This document shows, piece after piece, positions 33,553 to 41,490 of a DNA stretch of 64,000 nt (its first letter is position 1; every line of letters starts with the position of its first letter). The translations under genes and the position numbers were made by a program. This DNA comes from Flavobacterium sp. (GTDB lineage: Bacteria; Bacteroidota; Bacteroidia; Flavobacteriales; Flavobacteriaceae): positions 1,364,001 to 1,428,000 of the forward strand of contig NZ_JBCNKR010000006.1 in the NCBI RefSeq assembly GCF_039595935.1, written 5' to 3'. The notes beneath the pieces were generated by a model. That model ran no database searches, was not told the origin of the DNA, and worked only from the letters and a program-made list of their open reading frames with translations.

Positions 33553-34269
33553 TTAATAATGCATCGGAATATCCATCAATAAAAATTCAGCATCAGAGTT
33601 TGCTTTAATATTTAAAGTATCAGTTCCAGAAATTCCAACAGCGTCACGATTGTTTAATTCCTGACCGTTTATAGTAACATTTCCTTTTAAAACGAAAGCA
33701 TAAACTCCGTTTCCTTCTTTTTTGATTTTATATTCAGCAGTAACTCCGGCATCGAAATTACCCATATTGAACCAGGCGTCCTGATGAATCCAAACTCCTT
33801 CATCATCTGCATTTGGAGATAAAATCTGAGACAATTTGTTATGTCTGTCAGCAACATCCAAAGTGATTTGTTGGTAACGCGGTGTAACATTTCTTTTATT
33901 TGGAAACAACCAAATCTGCAATAATTTAGTCTGCTGATCAGCATTTGGATTAAACTCGCTGTGTTGAACACCAGTTCCGGCGCTCATTACCTGAATATCT
34001 CCATTTTTGATGATTTCAGTATTTCCCATACTGTCTTTATGAGCCAAATCACCTTCAAGCGGAATCGTAATAATTTCCATATTATCATGAGGGTGAGTTC
34101 CAAATCCCATTCCCGCAGCAATCGTATCATCGTTCAAAACACGAAGCGCTCCAAACTGAATTCTGTCCGGATTGTACCAGCTGGCAAAACTAAAACTATG
34201 ATAAGCGTTTAGCCATCCGTGATTTGCATTTCCTCTTGATTCTGCTTTGTGCAATACTATATTTTCCAT
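33553..34269 (-). CDS. pirin family bicupin protein
   Basis: The 238-aa product is a pirin of the YhaK type. The first cupin has the metal-ligand cluster GFGTHPHDNMEIITIPLEG followed by LAHKDSMGN and VMSAGTGVQHSEFNP. The second cupin is at about residues 150-235 (FVLKGNVTINGQELN, FLLMDIPMHY). Pirins bind iron or another metal and some oxidise flavonoids; the substrate here is unknown. A -7 box (TATCTTTG, minus strand 34299-34306) lies 30 bases upstream of the ATG. Confidence 0.92.
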   Translation of the reverse strand: MENIVLHKAESRGNANHGWLNAYHSFSFASWYNPDRIQFGALRVLNDDTIAAGMGFGTHPHDNMEIITIPLEGDLAHKDSMGNTEIIKNGDIQVMSAGTGVQHSEFNPNADQQTKLLQIWLFPNKRNVTPRYQQITLDVADRHNKLSQILSPNADDEGVWIHQDAWFNMGNFDAGVTAEYKIKKEGNGVYAFVLKGNVTINGQELNNRDAVGISGTDTLNIKANSDAEFLLMDIPMHY

Positions 34270-34339
34270 GATTTTGACCTTTTGTTATTTTTATAGTACA
34301 AAGATACCAACAAGGTCAATGAAACACACTTAATGTAGA

Positions 34340-34510
34340 TTAAGAAAGGTTTTTTTTGAAGGTTCTGAGGTTTTTTGAAGGATCAAAGGTACAAAGGGGC
34401 AGAGGTTCTAAGGTTTTTTTTTGAAGGTTCTGAGGTTCTAAGATACTAAGGTTTTTTTTAAGGATCAAAGGCTCAAAGGGGCAAAGGTTCTAATTTTTTG
34501 GTAAGGTTCT
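34340..34510. repeat. degenerate AAGGTTCTGAGG / GGATCAAAGG direct repeats
   Basis: Imperfect repeats of AAGGTTCTGAGGTT and AAGGATCAAAGGxxCAAAGGGGCA alternate with T runs. They are not evenly spaced and have no unique spacers. The stretch lies between the pirin promoter and IS copy 1. Confidence 0.7.
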
Positions 34511-34544
34511 TTTGGCGTTTAAAAGCTATATAGTTTGTCATCTC

Positions 34545-35585
34545 TGTAAAAGTCACTTATTTCGGTAACGGATTTATCATTTCGATTGGCTTTTTTCCAT
34601 CAATTCCCTGATGTGGCCTTTCGTGATTATAGTAATATAAATATTGCAATAATTCTTCTTTTAGTTCTTCCAAAGAATCAAAATCAGTTTCTCTGAGCAG
34701 ATCATCTTCAAGAGTTCGCCAGAAGCGTTCGACCTTCCCGTTTGTCTGTGGTCTATAAGGTTTTGTATGTCTGTGAACAATTCCCAATTCCATAAGCATT
34801 CTCTCAAAAGGATGGTTATATTTCTGCTGGCTGGTTTTGATTCCAAATTCAGGTCCATTGTCAGATAAAATCTCTTCAAATTTTATCTCATAATGATCGC
34901 TTAAGATGTTTAAGCATTTTAATGACGCAAACATAACCGTTAAACTAGTGATGTCTGGGATTAATTCTGCCCAGGCAATCCGGCTGTAGTCGTCAATTAT
35001 ACATACTAAGTACAATTTTCGATTTTCTCCTTTTATGATGCTTTTGCTTAAGTGATGACAATCAATATGACCAAGCTGTCCCATTCTTTCCTTGATTATT
35101 TTTTGATGATTCTTTTTAATCTTCGGAGTTAACCTGTTTATTTTATTACGCTTTAAAATATTATAAACTCCTGAATATGAAGGTGTGTTTTTTCCTAATT
35201 TTGGCTTTAAGATACTAACAATTTCATATTTGTTGTTTCCTTTTTCCCTTAATTCAATTACTTTTCGTTCTATAAATGGCAGAGGACGTCTTGTCTTGTA
35301 TTTTGGACCACGCTTCTGAGGAAGCAGATCCAAAGACTTACCGCTCTGCTTATAACGGTTATAATACTTTAAGAAGCTTTTTCTGCAGGTGTCATTTGCC
35401 TTGTAAAAATCCATCGCCTTTTTATGCAACGGATGAGTCTTGTTTTTTACTTGCTCATATTCTTTTATTAAAAAACGATACTTCTCTAAATAGTTTCTCT
35501 CTAATGTTGAATCCTGACTGTTATTTCTCATCGCAACAAAATTTATTAAAGGTAAATTTTGTTACCGAAATATCTAACCTTTACA
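34545..35585 (-). mobile_element. IS481-family insertion sequence, copy 1
   Basis: The 1,041-bp element has imperfect 25-bp terminal inverted repeats. They begin TGTAAAAGTCAC at the left and TGTAAAGGTTAG at the right and share the inner TATTTCGGTAAC. It carries one transposase gene. The boundaries are set by comparison with copy 2 (49,122): the sequence matches between those points and diverges outside. I saw one base difference (C at 34,647, T at 49,224). The flanks show no target duplication: ATCTC at the left, GAAAT at the right. The left flank TAGTTTGTCATCTC is nearly the reverse complement of the right flank GAAATGACAAACTA, so the IS sits in a palindrome. Confidence 0.95.
34557..35531 (-). 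CDS. IS481-family transposase, copy 1
   Basis: The 324-aa transposase has an N-terminal helix-turn-helix region at about residues 45-135 (TCRKSFLKYYNRYKQSGKSL, GNNKYEIVSILKPKLG) and a C-terminal DDE integrase core. The catalytic residues are visible in GHIDCHH, EILSDNGPEFG and GKVERFWRTLEDD. HERPHQGIDGKKP is the usual C-terminal motif. The protein is complete and identical to copy 2, so it could be active. Confidence 0.95.
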   Translation of the reverse strand: MRNNSQDSTLERNYLEKYRFLIKEYEQVKNKTHPLHKKAMDFYKANDTCRKSFLKYYNRYKQSGKSLDLLPQKRGPKYKTRRPLPFIERKVIELREKGNNKYEIVSILKPKLGKNTPSYSGVYNILKRNKINRLTPKIKKNHQKIIKERMGQLGHIDCHHLSKSIIKGENRKLYLVCIIDDYSRIAWAELIPDITSLTVMFASLKCLNILSDHYEIKFEEILSDNGPEFGIKTSQQKYNHPFERMLMELGIVHRHTKPYRPQTNGKVERFWRTLEDDLLRETDFDSLEELKEELLQYLYYYNHERPHQGIDGKKPIEMINPLPK

Positions 35586-35633
35586 GAAATGACAAACTAT
35601 GTGTTTAACAATTCTTATAATCTTGTCATCCTC

Positions 35634-35758
35634 ACAATCTTGTCATCTCGACGAAGGAGAGATCTGCGCAAGAAACTCCGCAAACCAATTCCTCAAAAAA
35701 AAAACTCAATCTATGTCGAGCTACTTGCGCAGATTTCTCGTTCGTCGAGATGACAAAC
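35634..35758. repeat. REP-like palindrome (TTGTCATCTCGACGAA...)
   Basis: TTGTCATCTCGACGAA at the left is complementary to TTCGTCGAGATGACAA at the right, and the inner arms GAGAGATCTGCGCAAG / TTGCGCAGATTTCTC also pair. It is built like the palindrome into which IS copy 2 inserted, and its end (TTTGTCATCTC) matches the left flank of IS copy 1. Confidence 0.85.
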
Positions 35759-35917
35759 TATACTTAAAAATATCTGCGCAAGAAACTCCTCAAAGATTTG
35801 CAATTATAAAAATATAATTTCTTAGTGCGCTAGGCTTCGTTCCTCTCAAAGACATTAAATTGTTAACAAATCCTTGTGCTGCATGTTTAAGTTAAAAATC
35901 TAGAAAATTTAAAAACA

Positions 35918-35929
35918 TAAACTTGTTTA
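35918..35929. promoter_or_regulatory. candidate operator TAAACTTGTTTA, distal copy
   Basis: The 13-base word ATAAACTTGTTTA (arms TAAAC and GTTTA) occurs here, 37 bases beyond the repressor stop, and again at 36,718-36,730 in the divergent promoter region. The match is exact, which suggests a binding site for the S24 repressor. Confidence 0.45.
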
Positions 35930-35965
35930 CATTTTTGAAAGAAACTAAAATAAAGTCAAATTTTT

Positions 35966-36673
35966 TTATTCTAATCTGATAACGCCGGTAACGATCGCAA
36001 TAGAAAGAATATCAGATTTAGCTAATTCAAAAGGTTCATAATCTTTATTGTCGCTTACTATCTTTACAAAATCATCATTTTCAGATTTACAGATACGTTT
36101 TACCAAAATACCCTGCTCGGTATTTACAACATACACTTTGTTCCACTGAAAGAAAGTGTTTATTGATAAATGCTTGCAGGCTACGATATCTCCATTGTTA
36201 TATTTGGGATACATGGAACTTCCAATTACGGTAATTAAATAATCAGATCCTTTAAAAGTGGGAATCAAAAATTTTGTAGCATTGTGTTCTATAATTTCTT
36301 TATTTCCGGAATTGTACTCAATCATAGCGTCGGCAGATAACAGAAACAGGTTTTGTTTTGTTAAGTGATCGTTATTTTTATTAGTAATTGTTTTGTTGGA
36401 GAAAATTTCCTCAGTATAAACTTGGTTAGTATTGTGGGTGTTTTTTAATACGTTTCCGGTTCCGTTTTTGATCCAATTTTTATTAATCATAGAATTTAAG
36501 CTGCATAATCGGTCAATAAAATCAACAGGAAGGTTAACTAAACCGTTAATAACTTGTGAAAATGAAGATTTATTTGTGTATCCTAAGAGTTTTCCAACTT
36601 CCTCTTGATTCTTCGCGGTGCCCAGACTTATCAGTGCTTTTAGAGCTATTTTAATTCTTTGTAACTCAGTCAT
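35966..36673 (-). CDS. phage-type repressor: HTH plus S24 (LexA-like) domain
   Basis: The 235-aa product has an N-terminal helix-turn-helix (LISLGTAKNQEEVGKLLGYTN, SSFSQVINGLVNL) and a C-terminal S24 domain from about residue 135. The nucleophile serine is in TVIGSSMYPKYNNGDIVAC and the general-base lysine in ILVKRICKS, so self-cleavage is plausible. This is the architecture of CI-like repressors that respond to RecA or other signals. It is divergent from a 70-aa gene, and candidate operators lie in the shared promoter region. No phage structural genes are nearby. Confidence 0.88.
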   Translation of the reverse strand: MTELQRIKIALKALISLGTAKNQEEVGKLLGYTNKSSFSQVINGLVNLPVDFIDRLCSLNSMINKNWIKNGTGNVLKNTHNTNQVYTEEIFSNKTITNKNNDHLTKQNLFLLSADAMIEYNSGNKEIIEHNATKFLIPTFKGSDYLITVIGSSMYPKYNNGDIVACKHLSINTFFQWNKVYVVNTEQGILVKRICKSENDDFVKIVSDNKDYEPFELAKSDILSIAIVTGVIRLE

Positions 36674-36691
36674 TTGTGTTAAAATTGTAGG

Positions 36692-36704
36692 AAATGTTAC
36701 ATTT
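36692..36704. promoter_or_regulatory. palindrome AAATGTTACATTT
   Basis: A perfect 6+1+6 palindrome in the 91-base divergent region between the S24 repressor and the 70-aa gene, just upstream of the rightward -33 box. It is a candidate binding site for either protein. Confidence 0.45.
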
Positions 36705-36707
36705 TCG

Positions 36708-36738
36708 TTGCTCAGTTATAAACTTGTTTATATCTTTG
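36708..36738 (+). promoter_or_regulatory. promoter of the 70-aa gene with embedded operator
   Basis: TTG (36708-36710), 20 bases, TATCTTTG (36731-36738). The candidate operator TAAACTTGTTTA (36719-36730) fills the spacer and abuts the -7 box, so a protein bound there would block RNA polymerase. The ATG is 26 bases downstream. Confidence 0.65.
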
Positions 36739-36764
36739 CCTCAATTTTTAAAAGAAACCACGCA

Positions 36765-36977
36765 ATGGATAAAAGTAAGACAAAAATCTACAAATCCTAT
36801 GATTCGATTATTTTAGAAGCTTTGTTTTTAAAATACGGTGTTTCAAAATATTATATACGCAAAAGCGTAAGTGGAACCGTTCACGGTATAACGCCGGATA
36901 GTATAAAAAGAGATTATGAAACAATGGAGAAAGCAAACAAGGATTTAATTATGAATCTGGTTCAGAAAACACTATAA
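36765..36977 (+). CDS. 70-aa putative HTH (Cro-like) protein
   Basis: I take ATG 36,765 (70 aa) because it follows a good promoter; the frame is open upstream through the promoter, which cannot be coding. The protein is basic. The segment LKYGVSKYYIRKSVSGTV, then TPDSIKRDYETM, has the spacing of a helix-turn-helix of the XRE/Cro kind. It is divergent from the S24 repressor, the usual place of a Cro or activator gene. I do not recognise a named family, and the HTH call is inference from pattern. Confidence 0.6.
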   Translation: MDKSKTKIYKSYDSIILEALFLKYGVSKYYIRKSVSGTVHGITPDSIKRDYETMEKANKDLIMNLVQKTL

Positions 36978-37347
36978 GTACACAGCCGAAGAAAGCAAAG
37001 TTGTTATAGATTTTGCAGCATTAAAATACCATATAAGCTTGTAAATTTTTATAAACATCTTTTTTACATTTTTTAAATACCACACCAGATAAGCATAGAT
37101 TAACAAAATACAGATAATACCTCAAGATTATCTGATAATCTAATAGAGAAACTGAGATTACAGTTTCTTACAAGTTATATATTGAAATAATATTTCGATA
37201 CCGCTTATTTTTTAAATACCACCACCACAATATATACATGCGAATAGCTCTAACGCTTTTCGTCAGGAATTCTTGTTGTTTTTTTATATAAAATAACAAG
37301 TGAAGGATTACAAATTTATAAAAAAAAACCAATTTAAAGGATTAAAA
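36978..37347. other. leader region of the giant repeat gene
   Basis: 370 bases without a gene. It contains a perfect palindrome GATTATC-T-GATAATC (37126-37140), a small inverted repeat AAACTG/CAGTTT near 37,150, and a direct repeat TTTTTTAAATACCAC (37069-37083, and nearly the same at 37208-37222). No full Bacteroidota promoter was recognised. Confidence 0.55.
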
Positions 37348-40300
37348 ATGAAGAAAAATTTATTTTGTGTATGGCTTGCATTTTTTGCCATATTATTTTC
37401 GGTAAATATGCATGCCCAGATGACTATTGGGGGCAAAAAAGAGCCTGAAGCTTTCTCGGTTTTAGAGTTGCTTAACAAAGGCGGGCTTAGACTGCCTCAA
37501 ATGTCGACTGCAGAGCGTGATGCTTTTGCTGTACAAGGAAATGACAAAGGTTCAGGACTTACGATTTATAATAAAACAACAGGCTGTGTCGAGTATTGGA
37601 ACAAAACACGCTGGGTAAGTTTATGTGATGATACATCTGTAAATGCTTTGATTGCTGCCGATAACGGATTAACAGCAACTAACGGTAAAGTTCAGTTAGG
37701 AGGCGCACTTTTAAAATCATCAGTGATTACAACCACAGCGGCAAATACTTTGTCTGTACAGGGTTTACAGGCAGGTTCTACTGCCGATAATGTTTTGGTT
37801 GCTGATGCAAATGGTGTTTTAAAATGGGTTACAAGGGCTTCTTTTGTTACTCCTGGTGATAACTTAGGAAATCATACAGCAACTCAGGATTTAGCCATGA
37901 GTGGTAAAAATATTGCAAATGCAGCAAATATAACAGCAACGGGAACAATTACTGGGGCAAACGTTACTGCTACTACAAAAACAACAACTCCGGCTGCTCA
38001 AATTACAACGGGTGCTGGTTTAGGAAAAGTAGCAGTTTCTGATGCTTCTGGAAATCTTACCTGGACTGATCCTGCAACTATTACGGCAAAAGGTGATAAC
38101 TTAGGAAATCATACTGCGACTCAAAACCTTGATATGTCAGGTAAAAATATTAATAATATCAATAGTGCCTTTGTCAAAACTGAAGTAGAAATAGCAGATA
38201 GAGGAACAGGTAACACAAGTTATTTTGGATTAGATAAGTATAATGGTAATTTACAAATCTTTAATAGTTCAAAATCAACAATAGACTTATCTATAAATGA
38301 AAGTACTAGAAAGACAACTGTTAACAATCTGGCAATTAATGCGGGTACAGACGGAGTAGCTCCGGCGGCAGGATATGTTGCAACATCAGCAGATGCTAAT
38401 GGTAATGTGGTTTGGAAATCTGCAGCTTCTTTAGGAGCTGGCGATAATTTAGGTAATCATACTGCGACTCAGGATTTAGCTATGAGTGGTAAAAATATTG
38501 CAAATGCTGCAAATGTAACAGCAACTGGAACAGTAACTGGAGCAAATATTACAGCTACAACAAAAACAACAACTCCGGCTGCACAAATTACAACAGGTGC
38601 AGGTTTAGGAAAAGTAGCAGTTTCTGATGCTGCAGGTAATGTAACATGGACAGATCCTACAACTATTACAGCAAAAGGTGATAACTTAGGAAATCATACT
38701 GCTACTCAGGATCTTGATATGAGCACTAAAAACATTAATAATGTTAATAATATCTACGTTAAGAATGATGCTCAAATATTAGATAGAACTACATCAAATA
38801 CTAAATATTTTGGTCTTTATAAAGATAATGGAGTCTTTAAAATTTGGAATAGTTCAAAGAGTACAAATCCATTAATGATTGATGAGGCTACAGATAAAAC
38901 CACATTATCTACAGCGGCAATCTCAAAAGGTACAGATGGTGTAGCTCCGGCGGCAGGTTATGTTGCAACATCAGCAGATGCTAATGGTAATGTGGTTTGG
39001 AAATCTGCTGCTTCTTTAGGAGCTGGTGATAACTTAGGAAATCATACTGCGACTCAGGATTTAGCTATGAGTGGTAAAAATATTGCAAATGCTGCAAATG
39101 TAACAGCAACTGGAACAGTAACTGGAGCAAATATTACAGCTACAACAAAAACAACAACTCCGGCTGCACAAATTACAACGGGTGCTGGTTTAGGAAAAGT
39201 AGCAGTTTCTGATGCTGCAGGTAATGTAACATGGACTGATCCTACAACTATTACAACAAAAGGGGATAATTTAGGAAATCATACTGCAACTCAGGATTTA
39301 GTAATGAGTTCAAAAAATATTACTGGAGCGACTAATGTAACAGCAACAGGAACAGTAACTGGAGCAAATATTACAGCTACAACAAAAACAACAACTCCTG
39401 CTGCACAAATTACAACAGGTGCTGGTGCAGGAAAAGTAGCAGTTTCTGATGCTTCTGGAAATCTTACTTGGACAGACCCTGCAACTATTACGGCAAAAGG
39501 TGATAATTTAGGAAACCATACTGCGACTCAGGATCTTGATATGTCAAGTAAAAATATTAACAATATTAATGTAGCCAGAATTAAATCTGAAGCGACATTT
39601 GCTGATAGATCAGATGCTGCTAATACAAATACATTTAATTTTTACAAATCAAACGGAATTTTTAAACTTTGGAATAGTTCAAAAAACCTAGATTTAATGA
39701 CGTTTAATGAAAATAATAATGTTTGGATAAACGGTCCTTTAACTCTTTCAAGCACTTTGACTGTAAATAATCTTCCAGCAGGGACTGCGTCAGAATCAAT
39801 TTTGACAAGTGATGCAAGTGGAAATGTGCATAAAATTGCAGCATCAAGTATTGGTGATAACTTAGGAAACCATACTGCGACTAAGGATCTTGATATGGCA
39901 AGTAAAAATATTAACAAAATTGCTACTGCTAGTGTTGATTACCAGTTGAAAATTAATGATGTTACAACTACAAATACTAAATATACAAGCTTATGGAAAA
40001 AAGATGGTGTATTTGGAATTTGGAATCAAGGAACGGGTAAAAATGATTTAGCAATTGATGAAACATCAGGAAAAACAACTTTGACTGGGGCGGCAATTTC
40101 AAAAGGTACAGATGGTGTAGCTCCTGCTGCAGGATATATTGCAACATCAGCAGATGCTAATGGTAATGTGGTATGGAAATCTGCAGCGTCTATTGGAGCT
40201 GGTGATAACTTAGGTAACCATATTGCTACACAAAATTTGGATATGTCTAGCAAAAATATTCAAAATATAAATAATGCTTATATTAAAAACGAAGCGCAAA

Positions 40301-40968
40301 TATTAGATAGAACAACATCAAATACAAATTATTTTGGTTTGTATAAAAGCAATGGATCATTTGGTATTTACAATAGTTCTAAAGGCCAAAATGCATTTAC
40401 TATTGCTGAAACGACTGGTAATGTGGGGATAGGACTTGGTGGAACAGCAGCAAGTAACGCTTTACATGTTAAAGCTGCTGCAGACCCATTAAAACTTGAA
40501 GGTTTAGCAACAAGTTCACTTGGTACAGAGTCAGCTTTGATTGTTGGTGCAGATGGTGTAGTTAAAAAAACGCCACAACCATTACCAAGAAGAGCTTTAT
40601 ACTCTACAGGAAATATTGCTCCAGGTGAGTCTAAAACAATTACTTTAGATTTTTCGGCAGACACTGCAATGTTTACGGTAACAGTGGGTAATAACTGTGG
40701 AAGAACGGCTATAGCAAATTTAGTTACTTCAAATAATGTAATTTCATTCGCAGGCGGGCAGGCAAGAGATATACTTTATAAAGCTGCGGTTCTTGATGCA
40801 AATGGAAATTCTTTAGCTATAAAGTCAGTTTCGGGTGTTACAGGCTGCTCAGGTGATGGAGGTGCAACTCAGTTTGACTTTGATATTCAAAAAACGGGTA
40901 CAACAATAGTTATAACAAATAGAGGAGATGTTAATAGATGGTATAATATTAAACAAAACGAATTGTAG
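37348..40968 (+). CDS. giant modular repeat surface protein (tail-fibre/adhesin-like)
   Basis: I choose ATG 37,348, which puts the signal peptide (LFCVWLAFFAILFSVNMHAQ) at the N-terminus of a 1,206-aa product. An in-frame GTG at 37,300 would add 16 residues. A head domain follows (AFSVLELLNKGGLRLPQMST, TTGCVEYWNKTRWVSLCDD). Nine modules start with GDNLGNHTATQ-like motifs between about residues 170 and 960. Two kinds alternate: one with ANVTATGTVTGANITATTKT, the other with NINNxN...DRTTSNTKYFGLYK...NSSKS. After NVGIGLGG a unique C-terminal beta domain of about 150 residues follows. This resembles phage tail fibres and trimeric adhesins; no type IX sorting domain is seen. Function is unknown. 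Confidence 0.8.
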   Translation: MKKNLFCVWLAFFAILFSVNMHAQMTIGGKKEPEAFSVLELLNKGGLRLPQMSTAERDAFAVQGNDKGSGLTIYNKTTGCVEYWNKTRWVSLCDDTSVNALIAADNGLTATNGKVQLGGALLKSSVITTTAANTLSVQGLQAGSTADNVLVADANGVLKWVTRASFVTPGDNLGNHTATQDLAMSGKNIANAANITATGTITGANVTATTKTTTPAAQITTGAGLGKVAVSDASGNLTWTDPATITAKGDNLGNHTATQNLDMSGKNINNINSAFVKTEVEIADRGTGNTSYFGLDKYNGNLQIFNSSKSTIDLSINESTRKTTVNNLAINAGTDGVAPAAGYVATSADANGNVVWKSAASLGAGDNLGNHTATQDLAMSGKNIANAANVTATGTVTGANITATTKTTTPAAQITTGAGLGKVAVSDAAGNVTWTDPTTITAKGDNLGNHTATQDLDMSTKNINNVNNIYVKNDAQILDRTTSNTKYFGLYKDNGVFKIWNSSKSTNPLMIDEATDKTTLSTAAISKGTDGVAPAAGYVATSADANGNVVWKSAASLGAGDNLGNHTATQDLAMSGKNIANAANVTATGTVTGANITATTKTTTPAAQITTGAGLGKVAVSDAAGNVTWTDPTTITTKGDNLGNHTATQDLVMSSKNITGATNVTATGTVTGANITATTKTTTPAAQITTGAGAGKVAVSDASGNLTWTDPATITAKGDNLGNHTATQDLDMSSKNINNINVARIKSEATFADRSDAANTNTFNFYKSNGIFKLWNSSKNLDLMTFNENNNVWINGPLTLSSTLTVNNLPAGTASESILTSDASGNVHKIAASSIGDNLGNHTATKDLDMASKNINKIATASVDYQLKINDVTTTNTKYTSLWKKDGVFGIWNQGTGKNDLAIDETSGKTTLTGAAISKGTDGVAPAAGYIATSADANGNVVWKSAASIGAGDNLGNHIATQNLDMSSKNIQNINNAYIKNEAQILDRTTSNTNYFGLYKSNGSFGIYNSSKGQNAFTIAETTGNVGIGLGGTAASNALHVKAAADPLKLEGLATSSLGTESALIVGADGVVKKTPQPLPRRALYSTGNIAPGESKTITLDFSADTAMFTVTVGNNCGRTAIANLVTSNNVISFAGGQARDILYKAAVLDANGNSLAIKSVSGVTGCSGDGGATQFDFDIQKTGTTIVITNRGDVNRWYNIKQNEL
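38455..38594 (+). repeat. 140-bp exact repeat in the giant gene, first copy
   Basis: I read 38455-38594 and 39040-39179 as identical. The offset is 585 bp (195 codons), so recombination between them keeps the reading frame. Confidence 0.85.
39040..39179 (+). repeat. 140-bp exact repeat in the giant gene, second copy
   Basis: This is the same 140 bases as 38455-38594. Further near-copies of the same module, with several base changes, lie at about 37,870-38,010 and 39,270-39,420. Confidence 0.85.
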
Positions 40969-40977
40969 TATCGCAAT

Positions 40978-41042
40978 AATCATTAATAATAACAAAAAAG
41001 AGGAAACAATATGTTTCCTCTTTTTTGTTATTATTAATGATT
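40978..41042. terminator. 31-bp perfect hairpin after the giant repeat gene
   Basis: The arms 40978-41008 and 41012-41042 are fully complementary around a 3-base loop, with an AAAAAAGAGGAAACA / TGTTTCCTCTTTTTT core. It begins 9 bases after the stop and would act as a strong terminator, possibly in both directions, or as an mRNA 3' stabiliser. Confidence 0.9.
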
Positions 41043-41124
41043 GTAAAGTTGTTGTATTTACAAATTATACAATCAAACTCGACAATATTGTCATTTAGAC
41101 AAAAGGGAGAGAACTAAATGAAAA

Positions 41125-41484
41125 TTATTTAATCCTAACCAATTTCCCTTTTCCGGTAACTACATCAAGATAATTAGAAACAGGACTTTGTTTATTATGA
41201 ATAAAAAAATCAATAGTATCTTTTTTAATCTGATCTTTCGGAATACTTATAATCAAGTCAATATTGATAAAATTATCCAATAGTATTTCATTTCCATAAG
41301 AGATTTTTCCTTTTGGTAAATACTTGTTGTCAAATTTGAAGACACTATCATTAAAAGTAATTTTATCTTTTTGGATATAAACATTATCTTCTTCAATTAA
41401 ATAATTATAACGGCCAGTAAGTTTTTCAGTTTTTTGGTTGAAATTGATAAAAAACAAGGTTATTAGTAAAGCAAAATATTTCAT
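41125..41484 (-). CDS. secreted protein of unknown function
   Basis: I do not recognise this 119-aa protein. It begins with a short hydrophobic signal-like segment (KYFALLITLFFINF), then polar beta-rich sequence (YNYLIEEDNVYIQKDKITF), ending with VVTGKGKLVRIK. The start is 6 bases after the stop of the RamB-like regulator gene, so it is probably co-transcribed with it. Export is inferred from the N-terminus only. Confidence 0.6.
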   Translation of the reverse strand: MKYFALLITLFFINFNQKTEKLTGRYNYLIEEDNVYIQKDKITFNDSVFKFDNKYLPKGKISYGNEILLDNFINIDLIISIPKDQIKKDTIDFFIHNKQSPVSNYLDVVTGKGKLVRIK

Positions 41485-41490
41485 AATCGT

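Larger units (their letters stand above)
35586..35965. other. intergenic region between IS copy 1 and the S24 repressor
   Basis: It holds the REP-like palindrome at 35,634-35,758, two CAAT/CTTGTCATC words before it, and a candidate operator at 35,918-35,929. Short open frames here are produced by the palindrome and are not credible genes. Confidence 0.7.

Noticed and set aside
34340..34510. AAGGTTCTGAGG repeats as an attachment site or IS end
   Set aside because: They lie outside the IS boundary defined by the two copies, have no paired copy near 50 kb and look like slippage-derived repeats.
35276..35608. A 110-aa plus-strand frame antisense to the transposase, present in both IS copies
   Set aside because: It is a shadow of the transposase, has no start signal of its own and shows no known pattern.
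35559..35817. Short plus-strand open frames across the end of IS copy 1 and the palindrome
   Set aside because: They are created by the palindrome's words and cross the IS boundary.
37858..40260. Possible CRISPR array from regularly repeated DNA
   Set aside because: The repeats are long, in one open frame and translate into regular protein modules; spacing follows codons and there are no unique short spacers or cas genes.
35586..40968. A prophage or its remnant around the S24 repressor
   Set aside because: No integrase, terminase, portal, capsid or lysis gene was seen. The repressor, 70-aa protein and fibre-like gene alone do not make a prophage.
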